Shown here one piece after another: positions 40,096 through 59,820 of a stretch of 64,000 nt of DNA. The position numbers and the translations under genes are program-made. Numbering within the stretch: position 1 is the first letter of the stretch; each line of letters begins with the position of its first letter. The notes under the pieces were generated by a model. The model had not been told where the DNA came from. It saw nothing but the letters and a program-made list of their open reading frames with translations, and did not search any database. The stretch is from Apteryx mantelli (lineage: Eukaryota; Chordata; Aves; Apterygiformes; Apterygidae), in the NCBI RefSeq assembly GCF_036417845.1, contig NC_089978.1, positions 141,602,288-141,666,287 of the forward strand, in the 5' to 3' direction.

Positions 40096-43000
40096 AACAT
40101 GATATACTGCTCAACAGGCTAAGCAGGGATCAACAACAGCTTCAGCAATTAAATGTCTGGCATAAAATGTTTTTAATTAACATTTCCTCCACAGAATTTA
40201 GAACACAAGAGAGGGGCTGCTGAACTATCTCTACATAATCACAAGCCTACCTTCAGCTACCTCATGGCATTTATGAGGCATCCTGAACCACTCTACCACC
40301 AATGCTTCCAAGGGAAGCTACCTTCATACTGGCAACTGCACTCAGAACAACTGTAGGTTCAACTCTCCAAATGAGAAGGGAAGGGCAAGGAAGACAGCAG
40401 CACAAAAGAATGGAATTGGTTATCACTGGTTTGTTTTGAACTACTGAAGGGGGCATTTTAGTTACAAGTGTTATTTGAAAGGTGCAAGAACACCCATCTA
40501 GAAGAGCATCACAGTCCTCCCCACATCACCACCCAGAAAGCATGCTCATGCTGCTCATGCAGCACAGTACTTCAAGCACATCAAAAGGTATTTGCCGTCA
40601 GGCTGTTCAACCAAATGGATCAGCAAAGGAGAAGCCACAGGGTGTCTGCCAGACACACAGAATAGGTTCCAGTTTTCTTTTTATAAGTCTGGGTTTGTTC
40701 ATCTAAGTTACCATCTGGGCATGAGTGCATCTTCCTAAACTTGGAGGAAATATTTTCCCTAATAGAGTACCAGCAGCAGGGAACAGTCTGCCACCTTGTA
40801 GAAACCCAAAATACTACCAAAAAGAAATGAAGCACAACTACGGTGTTAATATAGAAGGCCCCCTCTACAGACCTAGTTCTCCAGCTAAATCCAGACTCAC
40901 ACTGAAGAGATGTGTTGAGGAACTACCATTTTGGACAGAATCCAGACACATCCAGGGAAGAGATTAATCAAATCTTACCAAAACTGAGCAGCTACTTCAC
41001 AGCCCACGTGGCAGAGTCCTCTGCATGATACCATTACTTGCTACCGAATGAACAGGCAACATTTAAGTTAATTCTTTCAATGCCATTACTAACATAATAT
41101 CAAAATGTAGTGAAGTTACCAGAGACTACTTGAGATGATTTAACAGGCTGCTACTGAAGAAGGGATTTTGTGTCCTGCGCCTCTCCTCCCTCTCCACTCC
41201 TGCCAGTTATTATGCACCAGTTCTAGCACTCGCTGATCTCTCCTGCAAACCAGCTCCAGTCACCAGCCTGGCATGAAGCTAACCATGGGAAAAGAGAAGT
41301 CTTATGCTGGGTTAGCCAACTGGAGAGCCCAAAGAGCCCAAAAAGTGCAAGAGCCAGAACAATGGAAGGAGCACATCCATGTGACCAAAAGCACAGGCAA
41401 GTAGAAGGCAACAGCAACAACAGCAAGTTGCTATGACCATTACAGCCATCTCATGTAGCCTCATCTTCAGGGCCAGGGAAACTTGCTCTTTGAAGGTCTT
41501 TATTTTCACATACTAAAACTCAGATAATAAACACAGAGCCTCCTTAGCCTAACTTTTTCAAGCTTATTCTTTGTTTAAAGATATTTGAAGGGGAGAGCAG
41601 AGTACAAGGAATAAAATTTTGGGAAACAGGCTGAAGTCAGGTTTAATTACATGCAGTTACAGTGATCACTTATAATTAGTAGAGCTGAACACATTTACAA
41701 CAGATGCAAATGTAGAGCATTGTGCTTTAGTGTCTCAATTTATTAAGCACAGGAGCAGTGTTAAAGAAGGGTTATTAACCCTTTCTTGTACTGTCTTCCC
41801 TTGCACATACATTCAAACTCTTAATGCTTCAATCTATCATATATTATAGAAGAGTAGGATAAAAACTTCTAAGTTCGACTGCTTTGACCATTAAAGGAAA
41901 CAAACATGCATTACCTTTGTGGAAGCTGACAAGATTCCTTTAAAACCAGCAGTTTAAGTAATAAATGGTTCTGAACACTTCATTTGAGATACTTAACGAA
42001 GCCTATATTTCAACAGAACAGAACTCAAAACTTTCTGAAAAGGGAGTTGTCTTTCAAGTTGTCTCAGTTTGGGCCTATTAAGACAAAAGCATCTAGAAGA
42101 AAATTGCCAGTTATCTTGAAAATTTACAATCCATATTTCAGACAGAGTTTATTTTATAGTTCCTATGCAAATAGCGTGAAAGGCATTCACAGACAAAGAA
42201 CTGGTTTTATGTTACAGTTCATAGGATTTTTACCAATTTTCTAGGCAGTCAAATCTTTTAATGTAGATTAATGCTTTTAAAACTCAAGTTATAGATTAAA
42301 TTTAAGAAAACTTCTCTGCATCTGTGGAAAGTAAATACACCTTTCCTTGAATAAATCTCCCCTCACATGAAGAAAGCCTTGGCAATATTAGCATGGGTTA
42401 ATTTGGCCAAATGTTATATAGATGGTCTGATTTAACAGTACTTTAATGAAAATTAAGTCTGTAACTCCACTGCAGCCTTAGCTGGACTAATGCAAGCTGC
42501 TCTACCCCTATGCATTACACATTTTTTGCAGTAGATCCAGCACTTCTCTGACCCCACACTGAGTTGTTCCAGTGTGCTAACCCAGGAGAAGACTAACCCA
42601 ATAAAAGCAGAAAAAAAAGACTAGCTTTCTGCCGGTTTTAACATGTTGAAACAGCTTAGGAGTGTCGGACCATGACAGCCAACTGTTAGATCAGCTCAGA
42701 GTGGAACCACAGCCTAGGGTGTGAGTGATGTTACAGCTAAAAAAAATAAAATAATATATATTTAACTGCATATCAGACCTCTTCTAGTGTCAGTTACTCA
42801 CATCCTATGGATGGATGGCCATTTCTTTGCCCTCTCTTGGGTGGCACTGTCACCTGTTTGTTCCTACGATCATGCAATTCAGGGAATTGAGCCTGCCAAA
42901 AGCTGAGTTTACATTTCATACACACACACACCCCTACATAAAATCTTCTGTTGGTTTAGTTTCCTGAAATGGCTCATCTTGGGTGCAGACAAGAACCAAT

Positions 43001-46000
43001 GCTGACATGAGTGAAGCAGCAGAAGCATGCAGCTGAGCACAGGGAATTGGTTTATCCTTTTTGATGGGGCTCACAGGTAAATTGCCTTTGATGCAACATC
43101 AAAACACAACCTCAGAACACGGTCACACATTCAGCACTATTTCCTTCCTCTGTCCCACTGGACATTCAATGAACTACTGTACAGTAAGCACCAAATACAA
43201 GAAGCTGAGAGCCATTTTTGCACAGTGTGGAGAACTGGCCTGTGAAACAAGCATAACCCCCTTTTTCATATCTGTCTGTTACATAAAATTTTAATTAGGA
43301 CCAAACAGAATGCAACTTGAAAGCTGCCATTTTCTATGTAAGCCATGGGCTACTAGAACATACTGGTTTTCAGATGAGCAAGATAACTCCAAAACCCTAA
43401 GGGGAGAGAGGCAGAGGCACAGCAATGCATGCGCTTGCATTGCCCACCCAGTGCCTTTGCAATAAATCAGCAACCTCCGTTTTCTTTGCTTCTTAACCCT
43501 GAAGACCTTTTACCAGTTCAAAACCCCAGCCATAAGCTGGAACAAATTTACCTCCAAAACAAAGCCTCCATAAGAACAATACAGACTTTGTTTCTTTCAA
43601 GTTTCTATTCTGGATAAAAGCCTGGAAAAAGGACCGCTGCTTGAAAATGTTTTGGTCACCATCATACAGACAAGTCTGTTTCTTTAATATATCCTCTTGT
43701 ATCTCATGTTACCAAAAGAGATGATCAGTCTGAAGTTAAATATCGGCAGAAACCATGGACATAGCCTGAAACCTCTCTTTGTGACATAGCTTCTGCTAAG
43801 TAGCTGAGAAATAACAAGACTTTTCTTTTAATACAAACTTTGGAGCCTTTTGCTTTGCATTTAACCCATTAGCAATGGAAGCTTTTCCTAGGAGAAGACA
43901 GTCTTAGATGGATATCAACTTTGTTGTCTTTTTTCAAAAAAACATGAGATTTACTTTGTTTTGGGAAGCCTAGAGCACGCTACTTACAGGATAGCTGCAC
44001 AAAATGGAGCCCTCTTAGGTCTTGCAGACCTCTGCATAAGATAGGAATTATATTTGTAGTTGGATGACTAGATCTTGAGCAGTTCCTTATACATCACTAA
44101 CACGCATTAATTTTTTTTTTAAATACGTATCTGTCTTTTCTGTTTACCATAATGCTTTGCTGCTACCAGAAAGAGAGATGTCAACCTTTTGCACAGCTTG
44201 AGCAAGATGATGATACCCTCTGGAAGAATCCAATACTCATTCAGTTTTCACAACACAAAATTGTAACGTAAGCACTCTTCAAAAAGCTTTTAGGAAGCTT
44301 AGTAATAATGTTTAATCCCTTATGCCACTTATCCTGTTCTAACTACCAGGAAAAATTCCATGGGAAAAAACCAGACTCTTCCATGTGTAAAAGACTACTT
44401 TTCCCTGCAACTCACAGAAGATGACTTTGATTTTATACACAGCTGATTACAACTTCACACAATGAACACATTGTAGGAATCTCGGTCACTGAACAGATAG
44501 AAGGTTAATTTTCACACAAATGTCCCCATGAAATAGCATGAAGGAAAGAGACAGCATATCACATTTTTTCTATATCGCTTGCAAAGTAGCCTCTGTAGGG
44601 AATGCTTTCCCATGAGTAAAGAGCATCACTACATGCCTGGGAAAAGGTTGGAGACTTCTTCTGTTGCTCTCAGGAGTTTCAATTCTACACTTTCCTCCCA
44701 ACTTCAAAAAAATCAACTCTTGCTTCATCAAGCAGTGAAGTTCTTTGCTAACATTTCAACTGGAAAAGGGTTTTTGCATTCAGAAGAAATACATACATAA
44801 CTCCCCCCCTTCAAGCATATAGCAGTTACTGGAGTGTATCTATCAGACACTCCCAGAACTAAGCGCACTTTTCTCTCCTGTCAGCTTGGGTGGAATTAGG
44901 ATCTCACATTTGTAAATGGCAAAACAAGCTTCCCTAAGCCCACTGTGTAGGGGATACTGTCCTCGCATGAATATACCACTGGAAAAAAATATATATTCCT
45001 TTGCATACAAAAGACACCCCAGTCTTAGAGTCATCATACTAGGTGCTGCATAAGCACTATTAGACAGTAGCATCTACCCCAAAGAACAGAAATGTTTGAC
45101 AGGTTCAAACACTGGAATCAACAGATGCCTAAACTTGGACCTCTCAAACACTGGTTATTATGCATGATCAGTCACCATAACGAAAGTCTAGAGAAGGCAA
45201 ACAACACTCAGAAGGACCATACACAATCACAGCTGTTCCTCTGAGGTGCAGTTTTTGTTACAGGAGTCAAGAAAAACCTAACATGAAAGATGTAACAGAC
45301 ATGACACTGGCATTTTCTTACCTGGTGTACAGCGATAAAGACCTCCAGCTTCACTGATCACAGAAAGCTCAACTCAGAATGGCTAGGAGAGAGCAGTGCT
45401 TTGGCTCTTACATGCTTTGGCTCTTGAGATCATGTAGTCCCTTCATGATCACATGCCATATCAATTTAACCATTAGGCTTCTTCTGAGACTCAAAAATAA
45501 ATTCCCTTGGCTTTGTTTAGCCAAGAAGAAACTGAAGACTAATGAAGCTCACATGAGTTCATGACTTGAGCTCTTCAAGCTGGTAGACCATGAGACACAA
45601 GTTCTTAGGATTAACTCCTTAAAAAAAATAAAAAAAAGATCTCTAGTATCCTTCTTTATCCATTCCAGGAAAGGATCTTTCATTTGAAGAATACAGAGAA
45701 GAGATCAGTCCAAAACCGGACAACTTCTCAAGCAGGACTGTGGCAGATCTGGGGTCTCCCAAGACTCACACTCCATAGACCATGCTGCTTTCCGTAGTGA
45801 ACATTATGTATCAAAGTCTTGTTGAGCAAGTAGGGGTAAAGTATTTGAGGCAGAGGAAGCAGTTCACATAGTCAATGCAATTGAGAATGCAATACCCTCC
45901 AGCAGTCACCAGATGTCATCACAACCCAAGAGACTCGTAAGGAAGGAGACTCTTACTAGAGTAAGTGACAGAAGTAGAAAAGAAGCTTTCTATCCCCCAT

Positions 46001-48583
46001 ACATTGCTACACTGCTTCAGGTCAGAAATAAGACCAGCAAAAGCAACTCAGTGACCAAGAGGACTTCCCCTCAAACAACTTAACACATGCATATTTAGGA
46101 GTAAAAGGCCTGGACTCGTGAGCAAAGCCAGTGCCCCCCAACCCTTCTATCTCAGCCACAAGTCTGCTGCTACCCTCTTCTTCCTCACTTCCCATCTCAA
46201 GCCCTGTATCCTTGCTTCTCAACCACCCATGCAGAAACACTGCCGCTGGGAGGTGTTACCAGCCCTGCTTCCCAGGACTTCCGTAGCTCTTGCAAAACAC
46301 AAGACTTGGTTCACCACGATTAGAGGCTGGGTGGAACTGAAACTCTTTGTCATCACTCTTACACATACACAACAATCTCAGTGCCAGCTGTTAATGAGAT
46401 TTCTAAATTTGGTCTCTCGAATGCCATCTAATTCCTAACCTGGGATCACTGCCTCCTATCTCTGCTGTGCCCCTATTCAGGGCTGCTTCCTCTTCAATTC
46501 ACCAGCACCACTGTTCTTTCCTATTTATTCCCTCATTGTCATCTTCATCACCTCCAGCTCTCATGGGAATACAATCCAAGATAAGAAATCCTCCCAGGAC
46601 TCGGTTGACTCCAGCTCTGACAGAACTTCTTAGCTATGACACCAGGAATTGCCTCCCTATATCATGGGCATATGTAGCTAGCATAGCATCCTCCTGACTA
46701 CTGAAACTGGGCCTAGGTTCACAGCTGCTCAGAAGCTTCCACTTCAGCACTTTGCACAGACAATGATCAGGGCTTCATTAGGAGCAAGAACTCCCTCATT
46801 TTCTTTAGATTTGGGTTGTAGTATTTACACTCCCAGCTACCACTGGTGAGATCCTGGTTCTGTTCCCTGCCTTGTGCATTCAAATTCTGGCAAAAGCCAA
46901 GTTTTGCCCACTATTTACGACCCAGCCTGCTGCTGACATGAACATCATGCAAACCTCAACAGTCTTACAGACAGGTTTAAAATGGTAGAAGTAGTGTCTG
47001 GAATAAATCAAATACTTTTTTATTTTTCTTTCTTTCTTTCCAGACTGCAATGTCACAACAATCTCTACAAGCAACACATGCACTCCTTTGTCACAGGGGA
47101 CACCAGTACTAGCCCCAAATACATCCAAATTTATGCCCTTCTCCTATGCAGTTCTTCCCCCCCTGCCCCCCACCATCTTTCTGCTCCATCTGTTGGAAAC
47201 AGTACTGTCAGTGTTGCAATGCTCTAAATCCCTGTCAGGCTGTACCCAAAAAATGCCAATTATTTGGCCCATTAGTCTCTCATACTGCCTACAAGTTCTA
47301 CTCATGTTCCAGGATCCTCATGCAATAGGCACAGTAGAAAAAAAAACAGAGAAAAGAGTCCCTGTCTAAAAAGAGAGGTTACACCATACCTAGTGATGCC
47401 CACAAGGTAAAGTGGCTGCCATGCCTCTCCAGCAGCCATGTGTGGTTCATTGACACCCCGAGCAGTAGCACCCAATCCCTCAGCTGCATAAGCCCATATA
47501 ATTTCTTCTAGTAGTAGGGGAAAACTAAACATCCCAGTTCCTTCTCCTCACTGGAATAGCAGGTCCATAAGACGTGAGCAAGTGGTACAGTCAATGTACG
47601 TATGTGCAGTAGGTCTAAAACCTTCAGAAAACATTGGCTCGCTGAGTGCTCACTATGCAGCACATGCACACAAGTGTGCAGATCCACACTGCTCCAGGGA
47701 GAGGAGGAGGCCAGGAGCATGCTGCTGCTATCAAAGCAATTCTGCAGGCTGCTCCAGACATCTTCCCCCTCAAGAGACTTTTAAACAAGGAAGAGGCTAC
47801 ACAGTCTCCAGAAAAGAGAGCACCAGGCCACAGTATACATGAGTGATTTTGGTACAATCTAGGCTAGATAACCATGATGTAAAGCTTCACTTCACTTGGA
47901 ACAGAATAGGAGGGACAACAGATGGAGCAGGGAATAAAGAATAAAAATAGGGAGGAAAAGAAAAAAAAGATAGAGAGAAAGAGAAAGTGACAGACACCCA
48001 GTGGGAATTTAAGAGGTCCACTGATAGAAATGGAGCCTGTCAACATTGAGCTTGAGGATGCTCCCCCTCCCAAGCCTTTTTTTTTTTTCCTCTCCTTCCA
48101 AAACAAGAATAGAAACTGTTGTAAGTTGGCAACCACAACAATAAATCTTGATTTCAAGCTTAACTGAAATCATACACGCGCAGCCGTGACTCTGAGGTAG
48201 TAACACCCAGGGTTTTGGAGAGTCTAGACCAGAACTGGAGGCTGCATCCCCATTATATATTAGGTTGTAACACAGCACATCTCATCAGCAGCCTTTCACA
48301 CCAGTGGTGGGGGGGCAAACTGGCACACTTGGGACTGATCCAACCCCATTGTAAAGGGTCCTACCTCCGAGAACATAACCAACACACCTCTAGACTAGTT
48401 CACCCACCATTTAGAAGGCCAGGCATAATTACATTAAAAAAAAAGGAAGTAAGGTTTAAAACTGACATAGCGAGAGCAAAAAGATGGACAGACATATGAA
48501 CTTCAGTTAGAAACTCAGAATACACAAAGCACATGCTCCCTCAGACAGAAAAAACAGGCCTTTAAAACCAGGAAGAATAATCA

Positions 48584-49598
<1,015 letters not shown>

Positions 49599-49807
49599 GG
49601 CCGCCGCCGGCCGCCCCGGGGCCTCGGCCGCCCTCCGCGCCGCTCCCCGCGGCGGCGGCGGCCCCAGCCTCGCCGGGTCCCCGCACCGCCCCGCTGCCCG
49701 CGGCCGCCAGCTCCACCCGCACACGGCGCTTCCGGGGCCGGCAGCAGCGGCGTCTGCGCCCGGGTCATCGCGAGGCCGAGCCCCGCCCACAGGGGGCGGA
49801 GATTCTC

Positions 49808-49858
49808 TTAAAGGGGCGGGTTCCTTAAAAAAGGTGGAGGCTTGCATTAAAGGGGCGG
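49808..49858. promoter_or_regulatory. Repeated TTAAAGGGGCGG promoter motif
   Basis: The 12-mer TTAAAGGGGCGG occurs exactly twice, at 49808-49819 and 49847-49858. A degenerate copy (TTAAAAAAGGTGG) lies between them, starting near 49825. Each exact copy contains an Sp1-type GC box. The trio sits at the outer edge of the BORCS5 CpG island, about 210-260 bases upstream of its start codon. It is probably a cluster of GC boxes made by local duplication. Confidence 0.5.
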
Positions 49859-52085
49859 TGCTTCGCGGCTGCTCCCCGGCAACGGCCCCCTCCCCAGCGG
49901 CAGGGACGGACCGGCGGCGATCTCGTCGTTTAATTATATTAATTGATTACGGAGGTCAGGTTTTTTCGACCGCACGATTTAACGCAAAGCGAGCAAGGCC
50001 CCCAAATGTTAGGGCCCGTATCCCTAATAAAAACGTGCAATCGACCTATATAATGACTTTTTGGGGGTGGGGTGAGTTTGTTTGCTTTTTTTCGCCCATG
50101 CGCCGGAATACAGCACTGCCTTTTGAGAACCGAAGTGCCTGTGTCCGCGTTAGATAACCAAACAGCCAGTAACGTGCAGGAAACAGCCCTCTGTGTTTAC
50201 CACGGTGGCAGGAATGAGATAACAGCCACCCAGACCAAAAGCTCACCAGAGACTTAGGTTAAGGAGGGGGGGAAAAAAAAAAAAAGCAGCAAGAGGAGAA
50301 GGAAACGTACTTTGAGGCTTCAAGCTTACTGTTTTTGTACCTGGCAATCAAATCGGTAGTGAAGCCGGGTGGTTGTCCCTGACTCTGTTCCCTCATGAAT
50401 CTTCAATTCCTAACCCTTGAAAAAAGGGATTGTCTGTAGATATAAAGCAGTGCCTCTTTGCAAGCTCTGCATTGAACTCAGCATTATCTGTCTTGGCTGC
50501 CTTTACTGCTTCCTGCCAAGATTTAATTTAACATAAAAATGATCCTTCTACCTTGCGGGAACTGCACGTTCACTGCTACTCGGATGAGGCCTACAGGGAG
50601 AAAATGCCAATCCAACACCACTTTGTACAGTGGTACGCTGCTCCACGTGGCTTTGTACCCTAATAATACTACATCTTTCTTTCATCTACCTGAACAGCTG
50701 CTTAATTCCTGCTAAAAGAGCAATCTTAAGTAGTTTCAAAGCAGTGTAATTATTTTTTTTGAAAAATAAATTATTGTTGGCGCAGTTCAGTTTACAGTCT
50801 TGAGCTCTGTATCTGCAAATATTCACACATATGATTTAAATCACACCCATGAGTAGTCTCTGTGGCTTTTCAGGAATGACTTGCAGTGTGTACAGATGAA
50901 GATGTGTGATGTGTGCAGGATTAGAACCTGACCGGTGCTTGTCATAATGTCATTTGACCTCATCCATCAAGCTCGAACAAATTTTAAAATTAGCTCCATT
51001 GGATCAGCATTATTAGCTTTGGTTAACTTCGCTTCCACCTCTAGATAATCATTTGTAACGTACACTTTGCTCCTCTCTGAGGTGTTTTCATTTATTGTTG
51101 TGAAGGTGTGACTTTGTGTATGTCACCACCCCTGGAAAAGTTTTCAATTTACCTATCAGTCAATGTATATGTCTGTCACATGGAGTTTTATGATTGAAAA
51201 CGTTATTAAAATAAAGGTGTATTGTGTCAGTTGTGTAAATGAATTATTTATTTTGCCTCTAATGTGGCCATAAAACAAGTGGTGTCCTGCCACTTGTACC
51301 TAAGTTACTGTACTTGAAACTACACAGAGTATACAGTTGTACATATACCTACATAAGAATATATAAATCTGACACAGTATTAGCAAGGCTCAAGCAACAT
51401 AAGGGCCTTTTTTTGAGCTTCTTCCAACTCAGGAGATTGCAAGGGTCCTGCCTAATGCACAGCCCAGGCAATATTTGTGCTTGCTTTTAATATTCATTCC
51501 CATGGTTCATGCACTGTGCGATATGGTTAATGTGTGACATTTTTAAGTGTTCACATTCTTTTACAGTTTTTTTTTTTAATCAGAGAAAATAATTTCACCA
51601 GTTTACCAAGTTTACCAGAAAAGGGAAGCATGGCTACCAAAATCATTCCTCCACAGCTCCAAGAAATAGAAATACATGTTTTCACCAAAAAAAAAAAAAA
51701 AGCTGAGATCCTCATTTGCTCATATATTACCAGCAGCTGAAAACTTCAGAAAAGCAGCAAGAATGTAAGAATCACAACAAAGCATTAGGAATTGATCAAA
51801 ATTGTCCATTTTATGTGCAATGAGATGGTGGCTTCAGCCTAGCTCTTACAGCGCACACGTCCATATAAAAGCCAGCTCCCAGCTGCCTTAACAAAGGAGA
51901 CAGGGACTGATGGGGCATGAAGAATCAATGAGCCGTCCATCCCGTGGCACAGGCCTGTCACCCGGGACAGGGCATGGCAGGCAGCAGGTCAGCATGAAGC
52001 AGGACGTGTTGCTGTCAGCAGGGCTACACCATTCCTGCAGAGGATCTTTGACATGCCTCCAAGAACCAAGAAATCATACTTAACA

Positions 52086-52175
52086 TCCAGGAAACTGCAG
52101 CCCAGAGGTTTATGTGACTTTCCTTAACTTTTACGGCAGGTGTCTGCAAGAGACAGGACCAGACTCCCTATTTGC
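52086..52175 (+). repeat. MIR-like ancient repeat fragment
   Basis: The run CAGGAAACTGCAGCCCAGAG, then GTTTATGTGACTTTCCTTAA, then GACAGGACCAGACTCCC reproduces the MIR layout of 'aggaaactgaggcccagagaggttaagtgacttgcc' followed by 'agccaggactc'. It is the clearest of the ancient fragments and lies in the intergenic region before MANSC1. Confidence 0.6.
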
Positions 52176-52902
52176 TTGATTCTACTCCAACATTGTAAAG
52201 CTACAATATGTAAAATAACCTGCCCTTTGGTCTTTTGTTTTGTAAGGGTCCACCCCCAAAAGGAAAATTCCTTTCACTTACAGGCAACTCCTACAAATGG
52301 CTGGTGCTCTGCAAGGTGCAAAGCATATTAAACTTGCTAGATTAAGTCCATGACCTTGACACTATCAAGGTGATCAGAACATAGGTGTGTGTAACACAGA
52401 GGGTGACTTGTTCAAACTACCAGGGAGCATGAGATTCCTGAACAAGAAGAAATATATTTAACAGCCCTCTCATTCCTCACACTATTTTCTCTCCGGGCTG
52501 CTTTTACTCCTAAACACCGTCCTAAAAATAAATAAATAAAAAATAAATAAAGGAATGGAAAATTTTCAAGTAGAAAGCATTACTGAAGCAAACAATTGAA
52601 CTAAGGCAGTTCGGAAAAGCATGTCTACGACGTCAGTCCAAACTCCCAGCAGATAGGCACGTATATACGACTCCTATTCAGCAAATACTACGCGCTTAAC
52701 TTTGCGATGATTTGAACAGGCTCACTCAGGCAGCAAACTCAATGCTTACACAGGCACTTGAATATGCGCATCTACGTGTACACATAAAATATGCACCATA
52801 CAGTGTTGCGTGCACAGCATGCAGGATATGCATACCAACTGCTTTCATTATAGCCTCAACAAGTGGGTGCAAGTTGGAGAAGATGTACAGGTTTAAATAA
52901 AA

Positions 52903-52922
52903 AACACACACACACACACACA
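52903..52922. repeat. CA microsatellite (10 units)
   Basis: A pure CA run just outside the MANSC1 CpG island, about 50 bases before its GC-rich part begins. Confidence 0.9.
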
Positions 52923-52970
52923 AACATAAATATGAATAGTTTCAGCAGAGCTTTTTTTTTTCTTTTGCCC

Positions 52971-53518
52971 AGACCCACTCTCTGCTGACAACGAGCCGGG
53001 CACCCCGCACGGAGCAGCTGCAAGCCCCGCATAGCCCCGTCCGCCCATACGGCGCGGGGCCGTCACCGCTGCCCGGCCCCACGGAAAGCCACCGCTGCTG
53101 CGGGCCAGCGGCGGGCCCCTCTCCGGCCGGGCACCGCGGGGCCGCCCGGGGCCTCCTCCCGGACGCGGCGGCGGGAGCGGGCGGCGCCGCGGCGGCAGGT
53201 GCGCGGCGGCTGCGCTGCGCAGCCTGTCCGCCGCTTTTTGGCTGCAAGGCTCAGAGGGGGCTTCAGCGAGACAAAACGCCGCCCGAAACGCGTCTCTGCG
53301 CAGCCCCCGCTCCGTAACTTTCCCCGAGGTGAGCGGAAAAAAACTCTCAGCGTGTGCTTCCTATGCGAAAAGTTCCAGGAAGCTCGTTCTCAAATCCTGT
53401 TTCAACCGAGGAAAGCCTGGTGCCTGCAGCGTAAGGAGCGCCCCCGAGCTTTGTTGCCTCCCGCCTCCCCGAGGCCCAACCGCCAGCCCGACACCTGCGA
53501 GCACCAGCCCCAGCCACC
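52971..53518 (+). promoter_or_regulatory. MANSC1: CpG island, promoter and 5' leader of MANSC1
   Basis: A second GC- and CpG-dense block begins just after the CA microsatellite and a T-rich run, and it ends at the MANSC1 start codon. The densest part is about 53000-53310. No TATA box is evident. The transcription start cannot be fixed by eye but probably lies in or just after the densest part, leaving a leader of a few hundred bases at most. Open frames through the island on both strands (for example minus 52942-53247) are rich in Ala, Gly, Pro and Arg and reflect base composition. Confidence 0.7.
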
Positions 53519-59573
<6,055 letters not shown>

Positions 59574-59820
59574 TGGGAAGGGAGAGGGAAATGGTCGGTT
59601 AGGAGCAAACGTGGTCATTGCTGAGAGGTCTGCTCTGAAACCGAGCAGTAGATGCTGAAATCTTAGAAGAGGATGTATTCTGTTTTGGCCACAAATGGGA
59701 AAGCAGCAGATGATTTTGGTGGGAAAGAGAACTGCTACTTCTACACTGAGCTGTAATGTATAACGTTTGGTGTGTTACTAAATCTTAAAAATAAACACTC
59801 AAATCCAAGGTAAGCTAAAA
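59574..59820 (+). other. MANSC1: MANSC1 3' untranslated region (minimal extent)
   Basis: The first canonical AATAAA downstream of the stop is at 59790-59795, about 220 bases after TGA, and a T-rich stretch follows at about 59820-59834 (GTTCTTTATTTT). This supports cleavage near 59805-59825 and a short 3' UTR. Longer transcripts using later AATAAA motifs cannot be excluded. Confidence 0.65.
59790..59795 (+). terminator. MANSC1: Polyadenylation signal AATAAA of MANSC1
   Basis: Canonical hexamer in the context TTAAAAATAAACACTC, with a downstream T-rich element within about 40 bases. It is the nearest signal to the MANSC1 stop codon. Confidence 0.65.

Larger units (their letters stand above)
49911..52970. 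other. Intergenic region between the divergent BORCS5 and MANSC1 promoters
   Basis: About 3 kb of AT-rich sequence without a recognisable gene separates the two CpG islands. It holds an A/G-rich tract near 50265-50300, an AAAT/AAATA-rich simple stretch near 52525-52552, an ancient SINE-like fragment at 52086-52175 and a CA microsatellite at 52903-52922. The first 250 bases next to the BORCS5 island are still moderately CpG-rich. I see no tRNA, no further CpG island and no credible coding exon. Confidence 0.6.

Noticed and set aside
52942..53247. 101-codon minus-strand frame at the MANSC1 CpG island
   Set aside because: Its Ala/Pro/Arg/Gly composition simply mirrors the CpG island, and no known domain or splice partner is seen.
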